64,000 bases of DNA from Streptomyces sp. 11x1 (GCF_032598905.1 NZ_CP122458.1:9201001-9265000), one strand, 5' to 3'. Numbered from the stretch's first letter, positions 1-8,545 are shown. The notes: generated by a model from the sequence alone, not told the origin. Numbers and translations: made by a program.

Positions 1-753
1 GTGGACGGGGCGCCGCAGTCGTACGTCGATCTGGACGAGCCCACCCATCTGGAGTTCGAGTACGCGCGGCGGCTCGGGCACGTGCTGGACACGGTCGCGG
101 AGCCGGGGTTGCCACTCGACGTGGTGCACGTCGGCGGGGGCGCGCTCACCCTGCCCCGCTACGTGGCTGCCACCCGGCCCGGGTCCCGGCAGCGGGTCGT
201 CGAGTACGACCGGGGCCTGCTGGACCTGGTCGTCGAGCAGCTGCCGCCGCCCGCCGACGCGGACATCGCGCTGCACGGGGCGGACGCGAGGCAATGGCTC
301 GAAGCGGCCCCCGCCGACTCCGCCGACGTCCTCGTGGGCGATGTGTTCGGCGGTTCACGGGTCCCGGCGCATCTGTCGACCGTGGGGTACGCGCGGGCCG
401 TCGAACGGGTGCTGCGCGCGGACGGTGTGTACCTGGCGAACCTGGCCGATGCCGCGCCGTTCACCTTCCTGCGCTCCCAACTGGCCACGCTGGCAACGGT
501 GTTCGAGGAGCTGTCGCTGATCGCCGAACCGGCGGTGCTGCGCGGCCGGAGGTTCGGCAACGCCGTGCTGGTCGCCGCCCATCGACCGCTCGACATAGCC
601 GTCCTGGCCCGGCGGGCCGCCGCCGACGCCTTCCCCGCGCGGGTCGAGCACGGCACGGCGCTGCGCGCGTTCATCGGCGGCGCCGCGCCCGTGCGCGAGG
701 AGAACGCCGTACCGTCACCCGAGCCGCCCGACGGGGCCTTCGGCATCGGCTGA
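1..753 (+). CDS. Spermidine-synthase-like methyltransferase-fold protein, 5' end outside window
   Basis: At least 250 residues with a Rossmann-like core: a glycine-rich GGGALTLPRY loop near residue 45, an acidic strand end (VVEYD, about 67), and a D-A-R then DVLVGDVFGG segment near 105-116. This is the layout of spermidine synthases and related SpeE-like proteins. The GTG at base 1 is probably not the true start: the reading frame is open at the edge and the substrate-loop motif (GAPQSYVDL) already sits at residue 3, whereas relatives have further residues before it. The aminopropyl transfer activity is not shown; many actinobacterial members are orphan spermidine-synthase-like proteins. The 3' end overlaps the end of the convergent MFS gene by about 39 bp. 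Confidence 0.75.
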   Translation: MDGAPQSYVDLDEPTHLEFEYARRLGHVLDTVAEPGLPLDVVHVGGGALTLPRYVAATRPGSRQRVVEYDRGLLDLVVEQLPPPADADIALHGADARQWLEAAPADSADVLVGDVFGGSRVPAHLSTVGYARAVERVLRADGVYLANLADAAPFTFLRSQLATLATVFEELSLIAEPAVLRGRRFGNAVLVAAHRPLDIAVLARRAAADAFPARVEHGTALRAFIGGAAPVREENAVPSPEPPDGAFGIG

Positions 754-2094
754 ACCGGGCTCGCCGTCGGTCGTACGACCCGGCTCGGGCCGCGGGGCGG
801 CGGCGGACCCGGTCCCGTCCCCGGCAGCGGGTTCGGGGCCGGCGCCGGGTTTGGCCAGGGCAACCGGCGTGCTGTGCCGGGTCAGGTTGCGCACGTCCCG
901 TACGCACAGCACGGCGGCCGTCGCGGCCACGCACAGCCCGGCACAGCCCCACAGGGCGGTCGTCCGTCCGAAGGCGCTCTCCGCCGGGCCCGCCAGCGCG
1001 GCGGCGAGCGGCACCATCGCCACCGAGCCGAACCAGTCGTACGCGGAGACCCGGGACAGCTTGTCCTCGGGGATCTCCTGGTGCAGCGCGGTCATCCAGG
1101 AGACCCCGAACACCTCGATCGACAGACCGCTGACGAACATGGTCAGGCACAGCACGGCGATCGGCACCGGCACGGCCAGCGCGGCGGACGGCAGGGCGAA
1201 GGGGAAGACGCACAGGACGCCTACGAGGAGGAGACGGCGTGGTTTCCAGCGGGCCATGAGCAGCGCTCCGGCGGCGTTGCCGGCCCCGAAGAAACCCAGG
1301 GCCAGGCCCCAGGGGCCCGGCCCGCCCAGGCTGTCCCGGGCGACCTGCGGGCCGTAGACCGCGTCGGCGGCGACGATCACCGCGTTCACCAGGGAGAACT
1401 GGACGACGATCGCCCACAGCCAGGTACGGCCGGTGAACTCCCGCCAGCCGTCCCGGAGATCCGCGAGCAGTCCGCCGCCCGCCCCGCGCTCCGGTATGTG
1501 GCTCACGTCCAGGAAGGCGCGCAGGGCGCCGGCCAGGGCGAACGCCGCCGCGTCCACCGCGAGCACCCAGCCGGGGCCGATCACCGCGATCAGGGCGCCG
1601 CCGAGGGCCGCGCCGCTCATGGTCGCGCCCTGCGAGGCGAAGCGGAACAGTGCGAAGGCCCGGCCCGCCTGCTCGGCGGTGACGGAGGACAGCAGCATGC
1701 CCTCGGCGGCCGGGCCGAAGAACGCGTGGCCGACGCCGCCGAGCGCGGAGAGCAGCATCATCTGCCACAGCCGTGCCTCGCCGGTGAGGACCAGGGCGGC
1801 GAAGGCGGCCTGGGAGAGACAGTTGAGGACGTTCGCCGCGACCATCACCCGGTGCCGGGGCAACCGGTCGGCGATCGCACCGCCGACCAGCAGGAACAGC
1901 ACCAGGGGCAGGGTGCGCGCGGCCGCGACCAGCCCGACGTCCCCGCCGTCGCCGCCCGCCTCCAGGACCGCGAACGCGGCCGCGATCAGGGCGCCGTTGC
2001 TGCCCAGGTTGGTGACGACCGCGGCCGTCGTCAGCAGGGTGTAGTTGCGGCCGGCCCATGCGGGGCGGCGACGGGGAGCGGCGGGAGTGGTCAC
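715..2094 (-). CDS. MFS transporter
   Basis: A 459-residue polytopic membrane protein of the major facilitator superfamily, probably an exporter of the DHA3/enterobactin-exporter-like kind. About twelve hydrophobic segments are visible. The loop after TM2 reads GGAIADRLPRHRV, which matches the conserved G-xxx-D-R-x-x-R motif between TM2 and TM3. The GTG at 2094 is preferred over an upstream in-frame ATG at 2142: a good promoter (TTGGCA, 17 bp, GATAGT) ends six bases before 2094 and lies between the two candidates, so the mRNA would be leaderless from GTG. The substrate cannot be told from sequence. The C-terminus is Pro/Gly-rich and overlaps the convergent gene end. Confidence 0.85.
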   Translation of the reverse strand: MTTPAAPRRRPAWAGRNYTLLTTAAVVTNLGSNGALIAAAFAVLEAGGDGGDVGLVAAARTLPLVLFLLVGGAIADRLPRHRVMVAANVLNCLSQAAFAALVLTGEARLWQMMLLSALGGVGHAFFGPAAEGMLLSSVTAEQAGRAFALFRFASQGATMSGAALGGALIAVIGPGWVLAVDAAAFALAGALRAFLDVSHIPERGAGGGLLADLRDGWREFTGRTWLWAIVVQFSLVNAVIVAADAVYGPQVARDSLGGPGPWGLALGFFGAGNAAGALLMARWKPRRLLLVGVLCVFPFALPSAALAVPVPIAVLCLTMFVSGLSIEVFGVSWMTALHQEIPEDKLSRVSAYDWFGSVAMVPLAAALAGPAESAFGRTTALWGCAGLCVAATAAVLCVRDVRNLTRHSTPVALAKPGAGPEPAAGDGTGSAAAPRPEPGRTTDGEPGSADAEGPVGRLG

Positions 2095-2100
2095 CCGCCG

Positions 2101-2129
2101 ACTATCGCCGCCCCGACACCTTCTGCCAA
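2101..2129 (-). promoter_or_regulatory. Promoter of the MFS gene, leaderless
   Basis: Reading the minus strand, TTGGCA (2129-2124) is followed by a 17-bp spacer and GATAGT (2106-2101), six bases before the GTG start at 2094. This resembles the principal-sigma consensus (TTGACA/TAnnnT) and implies transcription starting at or next to the start codon. Confidence 0.55.
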
Positions 2130-2250
2130 ACCGTTTCCTCATCTGATGCGGCGGGATCGGGCCAGGCGAGGCCGCCCCTTGGCGGCGGGCCCTGTGCGGT
2201 GGGCGTCGGCTTCACCGGAGTTCGCCGGCGAGGGCCGGCCGTGTGGCCGC

Positions 2251-3306
2251 TCAGCCGCCTGTCGGGTCGCCGTAGAGGCGTACCGTGCTCAGGATCTTCT
2301 GCACCGTCGCGTCCGGGACCTCCTCCTGCACGTCCTTGTCACCGTGGAAGGTCCAGGAGACGTAGTCACCGGCCGAGTTCTTGAAGGCGAACGTCGTCGC
2401 CTTGCCGTCGGTGTCGCACTTGCCCTTCTTGGCGACGCCCGTCGAGTACGTGGTCGCGACACTGCCCTCGACGCCCGACGTCGTGGTGTACGCCTTGGGC
2501 TTGCCGATGGTCAACTTCTTCTTCGAGGCGGGCTTCTGGTCGGTGTACCCGCCGAAGACCCACCACGCCGAGTCGTTGCGGGCGATGTCCTCGGTGCCCT
2601 TGGCGCCCTGCTGGCCCTTGGTGCCCGCGGCGGCGAGGGAACTCGACTCCTTGCGGCCGTCCTTGTCGTCGTCGGAGGTGCAGTACTTCTCCTTGAGGAC
2701 GGCGGGCGCCGACATCCCGATGAGGACCGAGCCGTCGCCCTTCTCGGAGTCCTCGAAGCCGATGAAGGTGTCGGGCGACTGCACCTCCCAGTCGGCGGGC
2801 ACGTCGAAGGCCGTACCCCACTTGGGGTTGACGACGACCTTCCAGCCCTCGACGGTCGGCTTCGCGCCGGCGTCCTCGCCGCGCGGGTTGTCCTCGCTCT
2901 CGGACGCGGTCGGCGACGGGGAGCCCGAAGGAGCGGACTGGGTCTGCGACTTGTCCTTGTCGCTGTCGGCGCCGAGCACCAGGAACCCCGTCACACCGGC
3001 AGCCACGACCACGGCCGTGGCCGCGACGATCGCGATCAGCTTCGTCCGGTTGCCGCCGCCTCCGCCCGGCGGCACCGGCGGGCCCGCGGGGGCCTGCGCG
3101 CCCCACTGCGGTTGCTGCCCGTACTGGGCCTGCTGACCCGTCGACTGGTATCCGGGCTGCTGGTAGGGGTTCGGCTGCTGGTACCCCTGCTGTTGGTATC
3201 CCGGCTGTACCGGCTGTCCGGACTGGTCGTACCCCGGCTGCTGGTACGGGTTCGGCTGCTGCGGTTGGTGCTCGCCCCCGGGCGGCTGCTGCTGTCCTGG
3301 CCACAT
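2251..3306 (-). CDS. Gln/Pro/Tyr/Gly-rich membrane-anchored protein
   Basis: A 351-residue protein. Residues 1-75 are low-complexity repeats built on NPYQQPGY and GYQQQ units. One transmembrane segment follows at about 87-110 (a run of I, A, V, T residues just after a basic NRTKL), then an Asp/Ser/Pro-rich linker and a globular domain of about 220 residues. This is the common actinobacterial layout of a disordered cytoplasmic tail, one TM helix and an extracytoplasmic domain. Three cysteines are visible in the outer domain. The ATG at 3306 is chosen because the repeat tract begins directly after it. There is no clear Shine-Dalgarno sequence, but TATGGT lies upstream, so it may be leaderless. 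Function unknown. Confidence 0.8.
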   Translation of the reverse strand: MWPGQQQPPGGEHQPQQPNPYQQPGYDQSGQPVQPGYQQQGYQQPNPYQQPGYQSTGQQAQYGQQPQWGAQAPAGPPVPPGGGGGNRTKLIAIVAATAVVVAAGVTGFLVLGADSDKDKSQTQSAPSGSPSPTASESEDNPRGEDAGAKPTVEGWKVVVNPKWGTAFDVPADWEVQSPDTFIGFEDSEKGDGSVLIGMSAPAVLKEKYCTSDDDKDGRKESSSLAAAGTKGQQGAKGTEDIARNDSAWWVFGGYTDQKPASKKKLTIGKPKAYTTTSGVEGSVATTYSTGVAKKGKCDTDGKATTFAFKNSAGDYVSWTFHGDKDVQEEVPDATVQKILSTVRLYGDPTGG

Positions 3307-3541
3307 GGCTCGTAACCATAGATGCGCCGGGGGGCGGGGTGCCACGGGAGTCCACGAAGCTGCTTTGCAGTCGGGACGAACGGCTCCAAATCACCCCGAG
3401 GCGGCGGCCTTTGGCCCGACGTCCCCCGCGCCGCCGGGAGGTGCTCGGCCGATCACGGAGATGCCGGGTTCTCGGACGCGAACGCCTCCGCCCGGCGAGA
3501 GCCCCTGGTCATGGCTGCCTACTGGCGGGTAACATCGCGCC

Positions 3542-3994
3542 ATGAGCGCAGACCAGATGTCGATCGGCGAGATGCTCGCCGCCACGGTGCCGATGGCCAG
3601 GACCCTGAAGCTGGAGTTCCTGGAGGCCACCCCGGAGAAGGCCGTGGTGGCGCTGCCGGACCAGGGTGAGTTCCACAACCATGTCGGCGGACCGCACGCC
3701 GGTGCCATGTTCACGCTGGGGGAGACGGCGAGCGGGGCGATCGTCCTCGCCGCGTTCGGGGACCAGCTCTCGCGCGCCGTGCCGCTCGCGGTCCGCGCGG
3801 AGATCGCGTACAAGAAGCTCGCGATGGGGCAGGTCACGGCCACCGCGACCCTCGGCCGCCCCGCCGCCGAGGTCGTGGCCGAACTCGACGCCGGACAGCG
3901 CCCGGAGTTCCCCGTCACCATCGCGATCCGACGTGCCGACGGAGCCGTGACGGGCGAGATGACGGTCGTCTGGACGCTTCGCCCCAACGCGTGA
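3542..3994 (+). CDS. Hotdog-fold protein, DUF4442/PaaI-like thioesterase family
   Basis: 150 residues, one hotdog domain. The segment HNHVGGPHAGAMFTLGETASG (around 42-62) corresponds to the central hotdog helix and the G-H-x-G region of PaaI/DUF4442 proteins, which usually act on acyl-CoA thioesters. The substrate is unknown. The ATG start is supported by TAACAT at 3530-3535, six bases upstream, with no Shine-Dalgarno sequence, which suggests a leaderless transcript. It stands alone between a divergent membrane-protein gene and the DedA gene. Confidence 0.8.
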   Translation: MSADQMSIGEMLAATVPMARTLKLEFLEATPEKAVVALPDQGEFHNHVGGPHAGAMFTLGETASGAIVLAAFGDQLSRAVPLAVRAEIAYKKLAMGQVTATATLGRPAAEVVAELDAGQRPEFPVTIAIRRADGAVTGEMTVVWTLRPNA

Positions 3995-4255
3995 TCCGGT
4001 GGTGCCCCGGTGGGCCCGACGCCGGGCACCGGCGTGCTCCGGCGCCCCGCCCCCACAGGGCGGTGACGCACTGGGCGCGGCCGTGCACGGTGAGCACCGG
4101 TGTGACCCGTGGGGCAACCCGCGGGACCCCGTCGCCGTCCGAGTAAGCGGGTAGGCTGCCCCGGCGCGCGCTCCGTCGAGAGCGGGCGCCGGGGGTCATG
4201 AGTACCGCCTCACCCACTTGATCCACTTGATCCGCTCGCACGGGAGGAACCGGCT
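3995..4255. other. Intergenic region ahead of the DedA gene
   Basis: 261 bp without a credible gene. A TAGGCT hexamer at 4152-4157 could be a -10 element for the DedA gene, but no convincing -35 was found. GGGAGG at 4242-4247 is the ribosome binding site that fixes the TTG start at 4256. Confidence 0.4.
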
Positions 4256-4915
4256 TTGCACGTCCAGGAGTGGCTCGAAACAGTGCCTCCGCTCAGCATC
4301 TACCTGCTGGTGGGGCTGGTCATCGGCCTGGAGAGCCTGGGCATCCCGCTGCCGGGCGAGATCATCCTGGTCTCCTCTGCGCTGCTCGCGTCCCAGCACG
4401 GAGAGATCGACCCCTTCGTCCTCGGGGCCTGCGCCACCGCCGGCGCGATCATCGGCGACTCCATCGGTTACGCCATCGGCCGCAGGGGCGGACGTCCCCT
4501 GCTGGCCAAGCTCAACCGACGGTTCCCCAAGCACTTCAGCGAGAGCAACATCGCCGTCGCCGAGCGCTCCTTCGACCGGTGGGGCATGTGGGCCGTCTTC
4601 TTCGGCCGTTTCATCGCCCTGCTCCGCATCTTCGCGGGCCCCCTCGCCGGCGTCCTCCAGATGCCCTACTGGCGCTTCCTCGTCGCCAACGTCCTTGGCG
4701 GCATCCTCTGGGCCGGCGGTACCACCGCCGTCATCTACTACGTCGGCATCGTCGCCGAGGCCTGGCTCAAGCGCTTCTCCTGGCTGGGCCTGGTCCTGGC
4801 GGTCCTGATCGGCGTCACCTCGATGCTGGTGATCAAGCGCAAGGCGAAGAAGGCCGCGGAGAAGGCGGAGACGGCCGAGACGGCCGAGGGGGAACTGGTC
4901 ACCGCCGCGGAGTGA
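4256..4915 (+). CDS. DedA family membrane protein
   Basis: 219 residues of the DedA/VTT (SNARE-associated) superfamily. Family hallmarks are the early ESLGIPLPGE segment (about 24-33), the GRRGGRPLL loop near 75, and F-FGRFIALLRIFAGPLAGV (about 117-134), which holds the conserved F-GRF-P-R-pattern of the amphipathic re-entrant region. Members affect membrane homeostasis and polyprenyl or phospholipid scrambling. The start is TTG at 4256, eight bases after GGGAGG; no ATG or GTG gives the complete N-terminus. The C-terminal 30 residues are a charged Lys/Glu/Ala tail facing the cytoplasm. Confidence 0.88.
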   Translation: MHVQEWLETVPPLSIYLLVGLVIGLESLGIPLPGEIILVSSALLASQHGEIDPFVLGACATAGAIIGDSIGYAIGRRGGRPLLAKLNRRFPKHFSESNIAVAERSFDRWGMWAVFFGRFIALLRIFAGPLAGVLQMPYWRFLVANVLGGILWAGGTTAVIYYVGIVAEAWLKRFSWLGLVLAVLIGVTSMLVIKRKAKKAAEKAETAETAEGELVTAAE

Positions 4916-5017
4916 GACGTGCGACGGGAGGCGCGCGGCCGCCGAGTGCCGGCCCGCCGGGCCCACCACCCGCGGGCGGTCCGCGCCCCGTGCCCCTCCC
5001 GCGCCCGCGCGCCGGTC

Positions 5018-5560
5018 CTACGCCCCGTACTCCTCCTGCGCCTTCCGGTGCGCCTTGGCCAGCTCCGTGTAGTGCGTGCCGTTCAGCGTCACCAGCTGCC
5101 GCTCCTCGTCGGTGAGCGGTCGCTTCACCTTCGCGGGCACCCCCGCCACCAGTGATCCGGGCGGCACCCGCATCCCCTGCGGGACCAGGGCCTGCGCGGC
5201 GACCAGGGACCCCGCGCCGATCACCGCGCCGTTCAGCACCGTCGCGCCCATCCCGATCAGACAGTCGTCCTCGACGGTCGCCCCGTGCACCACCGCGTTG
5301 TGCCCGATCGACACACGCTCGCCGATCGAGATGGGAAAGCCGAGGTCGACGTGGAGCGTGCAGTTGTCCTGGACGTTGGTGTCCGCGCCGATGACGATCG
5401 GCTCGAACTCGGCCCGCAGCACCGCCCCGTACCAGACGCTCGACCCCGGCCGCAGGGTCACGTCGCCGATCACCGTCGACGTGGGGGAGACGAACGCGGC
5501 CTCCTCCACCTCCGGCTTCTTGCCGTCGAACGTCGTGATGAGGGCCCGCTGCCGGTTCAT
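5018..5560 (-). CDS. Gamma carbonic anhydrase family protein
   Basis: 180 residues, mostly left-handed beta-helix hexapeptide repeats. It carries the family signature: G-S-S-V-W-Y-G (about 38-44), N-V-Q-D-N-C-T-L-H (about 62-70) and G-H-N-A-V-V-H-G (about 86-93), which supplies the histidines that bind metal at the trimer interface of gamma-class carbonic anhydrases and PaaY/YrdA proteins. Actual carbonic anhydrase activity varies in this family. Convergent with the DedA gene across about 100 bp. Confidence 0.9.
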   Translation of the reverse strand: MNRQRALITTFDGKKPEVEEAAFVSPTSTVIGDVTLRPGSSVWYGAVLRAEFEPIVIGADTNVQDNCTLHVDLGFPISIGERVSIGHNAVVHGATVEDDCLIGMGATVLNGAVIGAGSLVAAQALVPQGMRVPPGSLVAGVPAKVKRPLTDEERQLVTLNGTHYTELAKAHRKAQEEYGA

Positions 5561-5690
5561 CGCCGCCTCCAGATGCTGGGTGAAGATCAGTCCTCACCCG
5601 CACCGTAAGCCATGGGGTGCGCGTCGCGTGGGGTGAAGATCACAGCCGTACGACGTCCTGCCGGTGCCGCCCGGTGAGTACGGTGAGCGG

Positions 5691-6434
5691 GTGCCGAAGA
5701 AGAACACGTTCTCGTCCTGGGCGGGCCGCCTCGCGCAGCGCGCCGTCCACGCGGGCTGGGCGTGGCTGCAGCGCACGGGGTCGGTGACGGCCGAGCGGCC
5801 CGGCCGCTTCCGCTTCGGCGCGATGGGAACGGGTACCAGGCTGGCCTTTCCGCTCGGCACGGTCTTCGGCGAGCCGTGGATCCACCTGGGCTCCCACTGC
5901 ATCATCGGCGAGCAGGTCACCCTGACCGCCGGACTGATGCCCGACCTGGACCTCGGCGCGGAACCGATCCTGCGCATCGGGGACGGCGTCGTGCTCGGGC
6001 GCGGCAGCCATGTCATCGCCGACACCACCGTCACGATCGGCAGCGACTGCTACTTCGGGCCGTACGTGTACGTGACCTCCACCAACCACTCCTACGACGA
6101 CCCGCACCAGCCGATCGGCAAGCAGTGGCCCCGTATGGACCCGGTGTCGATCGGACGCGGCTGCTGGATCGGCACCGGCGCGGTGATCCTGCCGGGGGCG
6201 CGGGTCGGGCGCAACGTGGTGGTCGCGGCGGGGGCGGTGGTGCGCGGGACGGTGCCGGACCACTCGGTGGTGGCCGGGGCGCCCGCGCGGGTCGTGCGCC
6301 GGTGGGACCCGGTGGCGGGGTGGCAGCCGCCGATCCGGACACCCGCGCCGGTCCCGATCCCCGACGGGGTCACACCGGAGCAGTTGCTGGCGCTCGCCGA
6401 GTGGGACGCGGAGGGGGCGGAGGAGTCCGCCTAG
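5691..6434 (+). CDS. Acyltransferase with left-handed beta-helix repeats (LbH/maltose O-acetyltransferase-like)
   Basis: 247 residues from the GTG at 5691. Hexapeptide-repeat coils run through the middle and end (GDGVVLGRG, ADTTVTIG, GRGCWIGTGAVILPGARVG, NVVVAAGAVV). The NHSYDDP segment provides the catalytic-type His of the xenobiotic/maltose acetyltransferase group, and GAPARVVR near the end is the usual LbH C-terminal motif. Typical substrates are sugars or cell-surface glycans, but nothing here names one. A longer GTG/ATG-type start upstream at 5664 is possible; 5691 was chosen because the basic N-terminus VPKKNTFSSW resembles related proteins. Confidence 0.82.
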   Translation: MPKKNTFSSWAGRLAQRAVHAGWAWLQRTGSVTAERPGRFRFGAMGTGTRLAFPLGTVFGEPWIHLGSHCIIGEQVTLTAGLMPDLDLGAEPILRIGDGVVLGRGSHVIADTTVTIGSDCYFGPYVYVTSTNHSYDDPHQPIGKQWPRMDPVSIGRGCWIGTGAVILPGARVGRNVVVAAGAVVRGTVPDHSVVAGAPARVVRRWDPVAGWQPPIRTPAPVPIPDGVTPEQLLALAEWDAEGAEESA

Positions 6435-6552
6435 GCACGCGGGGGCAGCCGCACATGACCACGCCCCACGGCCCTGGAGGGGCGCCGCCCTCGCAGTACA
6501 GTTCGGTGAACGTCGGGTGCACCTCACCTCGTTCAACGTGTTGGACTCTGTC

Positions 6553-6588
6553 ACCGAGACAACTGAGACAACCGAGACGACTGAGACT
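6553..6588 (+). repeat. Four 9-bp direct repeats upstream of the XRE-cupin gene
   Basis: ACCGAGACA, ACTGAGACA, ACCGAGACG and ACTGAGACT follow each other without gaps, 11 bases before the GTG at 6600. The regular spacing (close to one helical turn) and the position directly ahead of a DNA-binding-protein gene suggest an autoregulatory operator. The function is inferred. Confidence 0.6.
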
Positions 6589-6599
6589 TTGGACGGAAT

Positions 6600-7172
6600 G
6601 TGTCGGACCTCGACCTGCTGACCCAGTCCCTGGCGCGGAACGTCAAGCGCTGGCGCACCGAGCGGGGGTTCACCCTGGACACCCTGGCGGCTCGCGCCGG
6701 AGTCAGCCGCGGGATGCTCATCCAGATCGAACAGGCCCGCACCAACCCCAGTCTCGGCACCGTCGTCAAGATCGGCGACGCCCTCGGTGTCAGCATCACC
6801 ACCCTGCTCGACTACGCGCAGGGGCCCAAGGTCAGGGTCGTTCCGGCCGAGCAGGTGGTGCGGCTGTGGCACACCGAGGCGGGCAGCTACAGCCGGCTGC
6901 TGGCCGGTACGGAGGCGCCCGGTCCGCTGGAGATGTGGAACTGGCGGCTGATGCCGGGGGAGGGCAGCCGGTCGGACCCGCACCCCGGGGGCACGGTCGA
7001 GATCGCGCATGTCACGGCGGGCGAGCTGACCCTCACCGTGGAGGGTGCCGAGTACCGGGTCCCGGCCGGCGCGAGCGTCACCTTCGAGGCCAACGCGCCC
7101 CACGAGTACGCCAATCGGGGCGAGGTGCCGACCGAGATGGTGCTGACGGTCTCGGTGCCCGGCGTGCACTGA
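6600..7172 (+). CDS. XRE family transcriptional regulator with C-terminal cupin domain
   Basis: 190 residues. An N-terminal helix-turn-helix of the Cro/C1 type (about 10-65: LARNVKRWRTERGFTLDTLAARAGVSRGMLIQIE) is followed by a cupin barrel (about 105-185; PHPGGTVEIAHVTAGELTLTVEG and the later PAGASVTFEANAPHEYAN). This HTH-cupin layout is that of PuuR/SutR-like regulators, in which the cupin binds a small ligand. The GTG start at 6600 follows GGACGGA. Four tandem 9-bp repeats lie immediately upstream and may be its own binding site. The next gene (YbaK type) follows in the same direction with its own promoter. Confidence 0.88.
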   Translation: MSDLDLLTQSLARNVKRWRTERGFTLDTLAARAGVSRGMLIQIEQARTNPSLGTVVKIGDALGVSITTLLDYAQGPKVRVVPAEQVVRLWHTEAGSYSRLLAGTEAPGPLEMWNWRLMPGEGSRSDPHPGGTVEIAHVTAGELTLTVEGAEYRVPAGASVTFEANAPHEYANRGEVPTEMVLTVSVPGVH

Positions 7173-7215
7173 GACGGCGGATCAGGGGCCCACGGGCTTT
7201 GTTACCGTGCGGCCC

Positions 7216-7776
7216 ATGCGCGCACCCATCGGAGACTTCGACCACGCCACCCCCGCCCCCGACTGCCTGGACGATCTCGTCCGCCCGGTCGCCGACGCCG
7301 TACGCGGCTGGTCCGGCAGCGTGCCTGCCGACCGGTTCCTGTACGTCGAGACGGACCCCGAGTGGGCCGACACCGCGGTGTTCGTCCAGCACTACGGGCA
7401 GGACCTGCTCGAACGATCCGCCAACTGCGTGGTCGTCGCGGGCAAGCGGGGCGGCGAGTCGAGCCTGGCCGCCTGTGTCGTGCTCTCCACCACCCGCGTC
7501 GACGTCAACGGCGTGGTCCGCCGTCAACTGGGCGCCCGCAAGGCCTCGTTCGCGTCGATGGACACCGCCACCGGGGAGACCGGGATGGAGTACGGCGGCA
7601 TCACGCCGGTCGGGCTGCCGGCGTCGTGGCCGGTCCTGGTCGACGCGGCCGTGGTCGACCTGCCCTACGTCCTGGTCGGCAGCGGACGGCGGCGCGGCAA
7701 GCTGCTGGTACCGGGGAAGGCGTTCGCGGAGCTGCCGAACGCGGTGGTGCTGGAGGGGCTGGGCGTCACCGTCTGA
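7216..7776 (+). CDS. YbaK/ProX-type aminoacyl-tRNA deacylase domain protein
   Basis: 186 residues with a single YbaK/EbsC editing domain. Characteristic segments are VVAGKRGGE (about 76-84), RRQLGARKASFAS (near 105-117), TGETGMEYGGITPVGLP and the terminal KLLVPGKAFAELPNAVVLEGL. The lysine in the K-A-S-F segment corresponds to the conserved active-site lysine of free-standing deacylases that clear mischarged Pro- or Cys-tRNA. The ATG at 7216 is preferred over GTG 7207, because TACCGT (7203-7208) lies seven bases upstream and would be the -10 of a leaderless transcript. Confidence 0.8.
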   Translation: MRAPIGDFDHATPAPDCLDDLVRPVADAVRGWSGSVPADRFLYVETDPEWADTAVFVQHYGQDLLERSANCVVVAGKRGGESSLAACVVLSTTRVDVNGVVRRQLGARKASFASMDTATGETGMEYGGITPVGLPASWPVLVDAAVVDLPYVLVGSGRRRGKLLVPGKAFAELPNAVVLEGLGVTV

Positions 7777-7842
7777 AGGGCATCAGCCCCGCAACGCCGA
7801 CGTCGAGCCCCGGGTGGCGGCCCGGAACCCGACGAGGTGTGG

Positions 7843-7859
7843 CTGAGGACTAACCTCAG
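7843..7859. terminator. Short hairpin between convergent genes
   Basis: CTGAGG (7843-7848), five-base loop, CCTCAG (7854-7859). It lies between the ends of two convergent genes and includes the stop codon of the minus-strand gene. It has no T-run, so it is at best a weak bidirectional terminator. Confidence 0.4.
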
Positions 7860-8416
7860 GCGGCGGCGGTGTCGGCCTTGGTGCTGAGCTGGGCCAGGAC
7901 CTCGGTGAGGCCGGTGACGACCTCGGCGTCGTCGGCCGGGTGGGTCTCGGCGAAGCGGACGACCGAGCCGGGGATGGAGAGCTTGGCCTCCTCCAGGACC
8001 GTGGCGCCGGCGATGCCGACGGCCTTGCGGGTCTCGTCCTGCGCCCACACGCCGCCGAACTGGCCGAACGCGGTGCCGACCACGGCGACGGGCTTGCCGG
8101 TGAAGGCGCCGGCGCCGTACGGGCGCGACAGCCAGTCGATGGCGTTCTTCAGGACGGCGGGGATGGTGCCGTTGTACTCGGGGGAGAAGAGCAGGAAGCC
8201 GTCGGCCTGGCCGGCGGCCTCACGCAGCCGGGCAGCGGTGGCCGGGAGGGCGGCCTCGTTGTCGATGTCCTCGTTGTAGAACGGGACGTCGGCCAGACCC
8301 TCGTACAGCTCGATCTCGACGCCCTCGGGGGCGTGCTTCACGGCCGCCTCGGCGAGCTGGCGGTTGTGCGAACCGGCGCGAAGGCTGCCGACGAGCGCGA
8401 GGATGCGTACGGACAT
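7856..8416 (-). CDS. NADPH-dependent FMN reductase family protein
   Basis: 186 residues, flavodoxin-like fold. The phosphate-binding loop GSLRAGSHNRQLAE (about 9-22), SPEYNGTIPAVLKNAIDWLSR (about 77-97) and the following GKPVAVVGT are the standard FMN-reductase/azoreductase motifs. It reduces flavins or quinone-like substrates with NADPH. The ATG at 8416 has a good AGGAG seven bases upstream. It is divergent from a TetR regulator, and the intergenic region holds two copies of a palindromic operator, so it is very likely the regulator's target. A plausible role is detoxification of an electrophile or quinone sensed by the TetR protein. Confidence 0.9.
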   Translation of the reverse strand: MSVRILALVGSLRAGSHNRQLAEAAVKHAPEGVEIELYEGLADVPFYNEDIDNEAALPATAARLREAAGQADGFLLFSPEYNGTIPAVLKNAIDWLSRPYGAGAFTGKPVAVVGTAFGQFGGVWAQDETRKAVGIAGATVLEEAKLSIPGSVVRFAETHPADDAEVVTGLTEVLAQLSTKADTAAA

Positions 8417-8495
8417 GAGCTGACTCCTAGCAAGGATGTGCACGTAAGGAACACGTCAGGAAAAGCCGACGGGCCGAGGCCCGCGGGAAAAACTA

Positions 8496-8545
8496 AACGG
8501 ACCGGGGTCCGTTGAAATTTGTAGCAGCTATCCGGACCGGGGTCC
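8496..8545. promoter_or_regulatory. Two palindromic operators between the FMN reductase and TetR genes
   Basis: Site 1 (8496-8513) is a perfect inverted repeat: AACGGACC, two bases, GGTCCGTT. Site 2 (8533-8545) repeats the core CGGACC, two bases, GGTCC. The 13-bp core CGGACCGGGGTCC is identical in both. They lie between divergent start codons at 8416 and 8577, where a TetR dimer would be expected to repress both genes. Confidence 0.8.
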
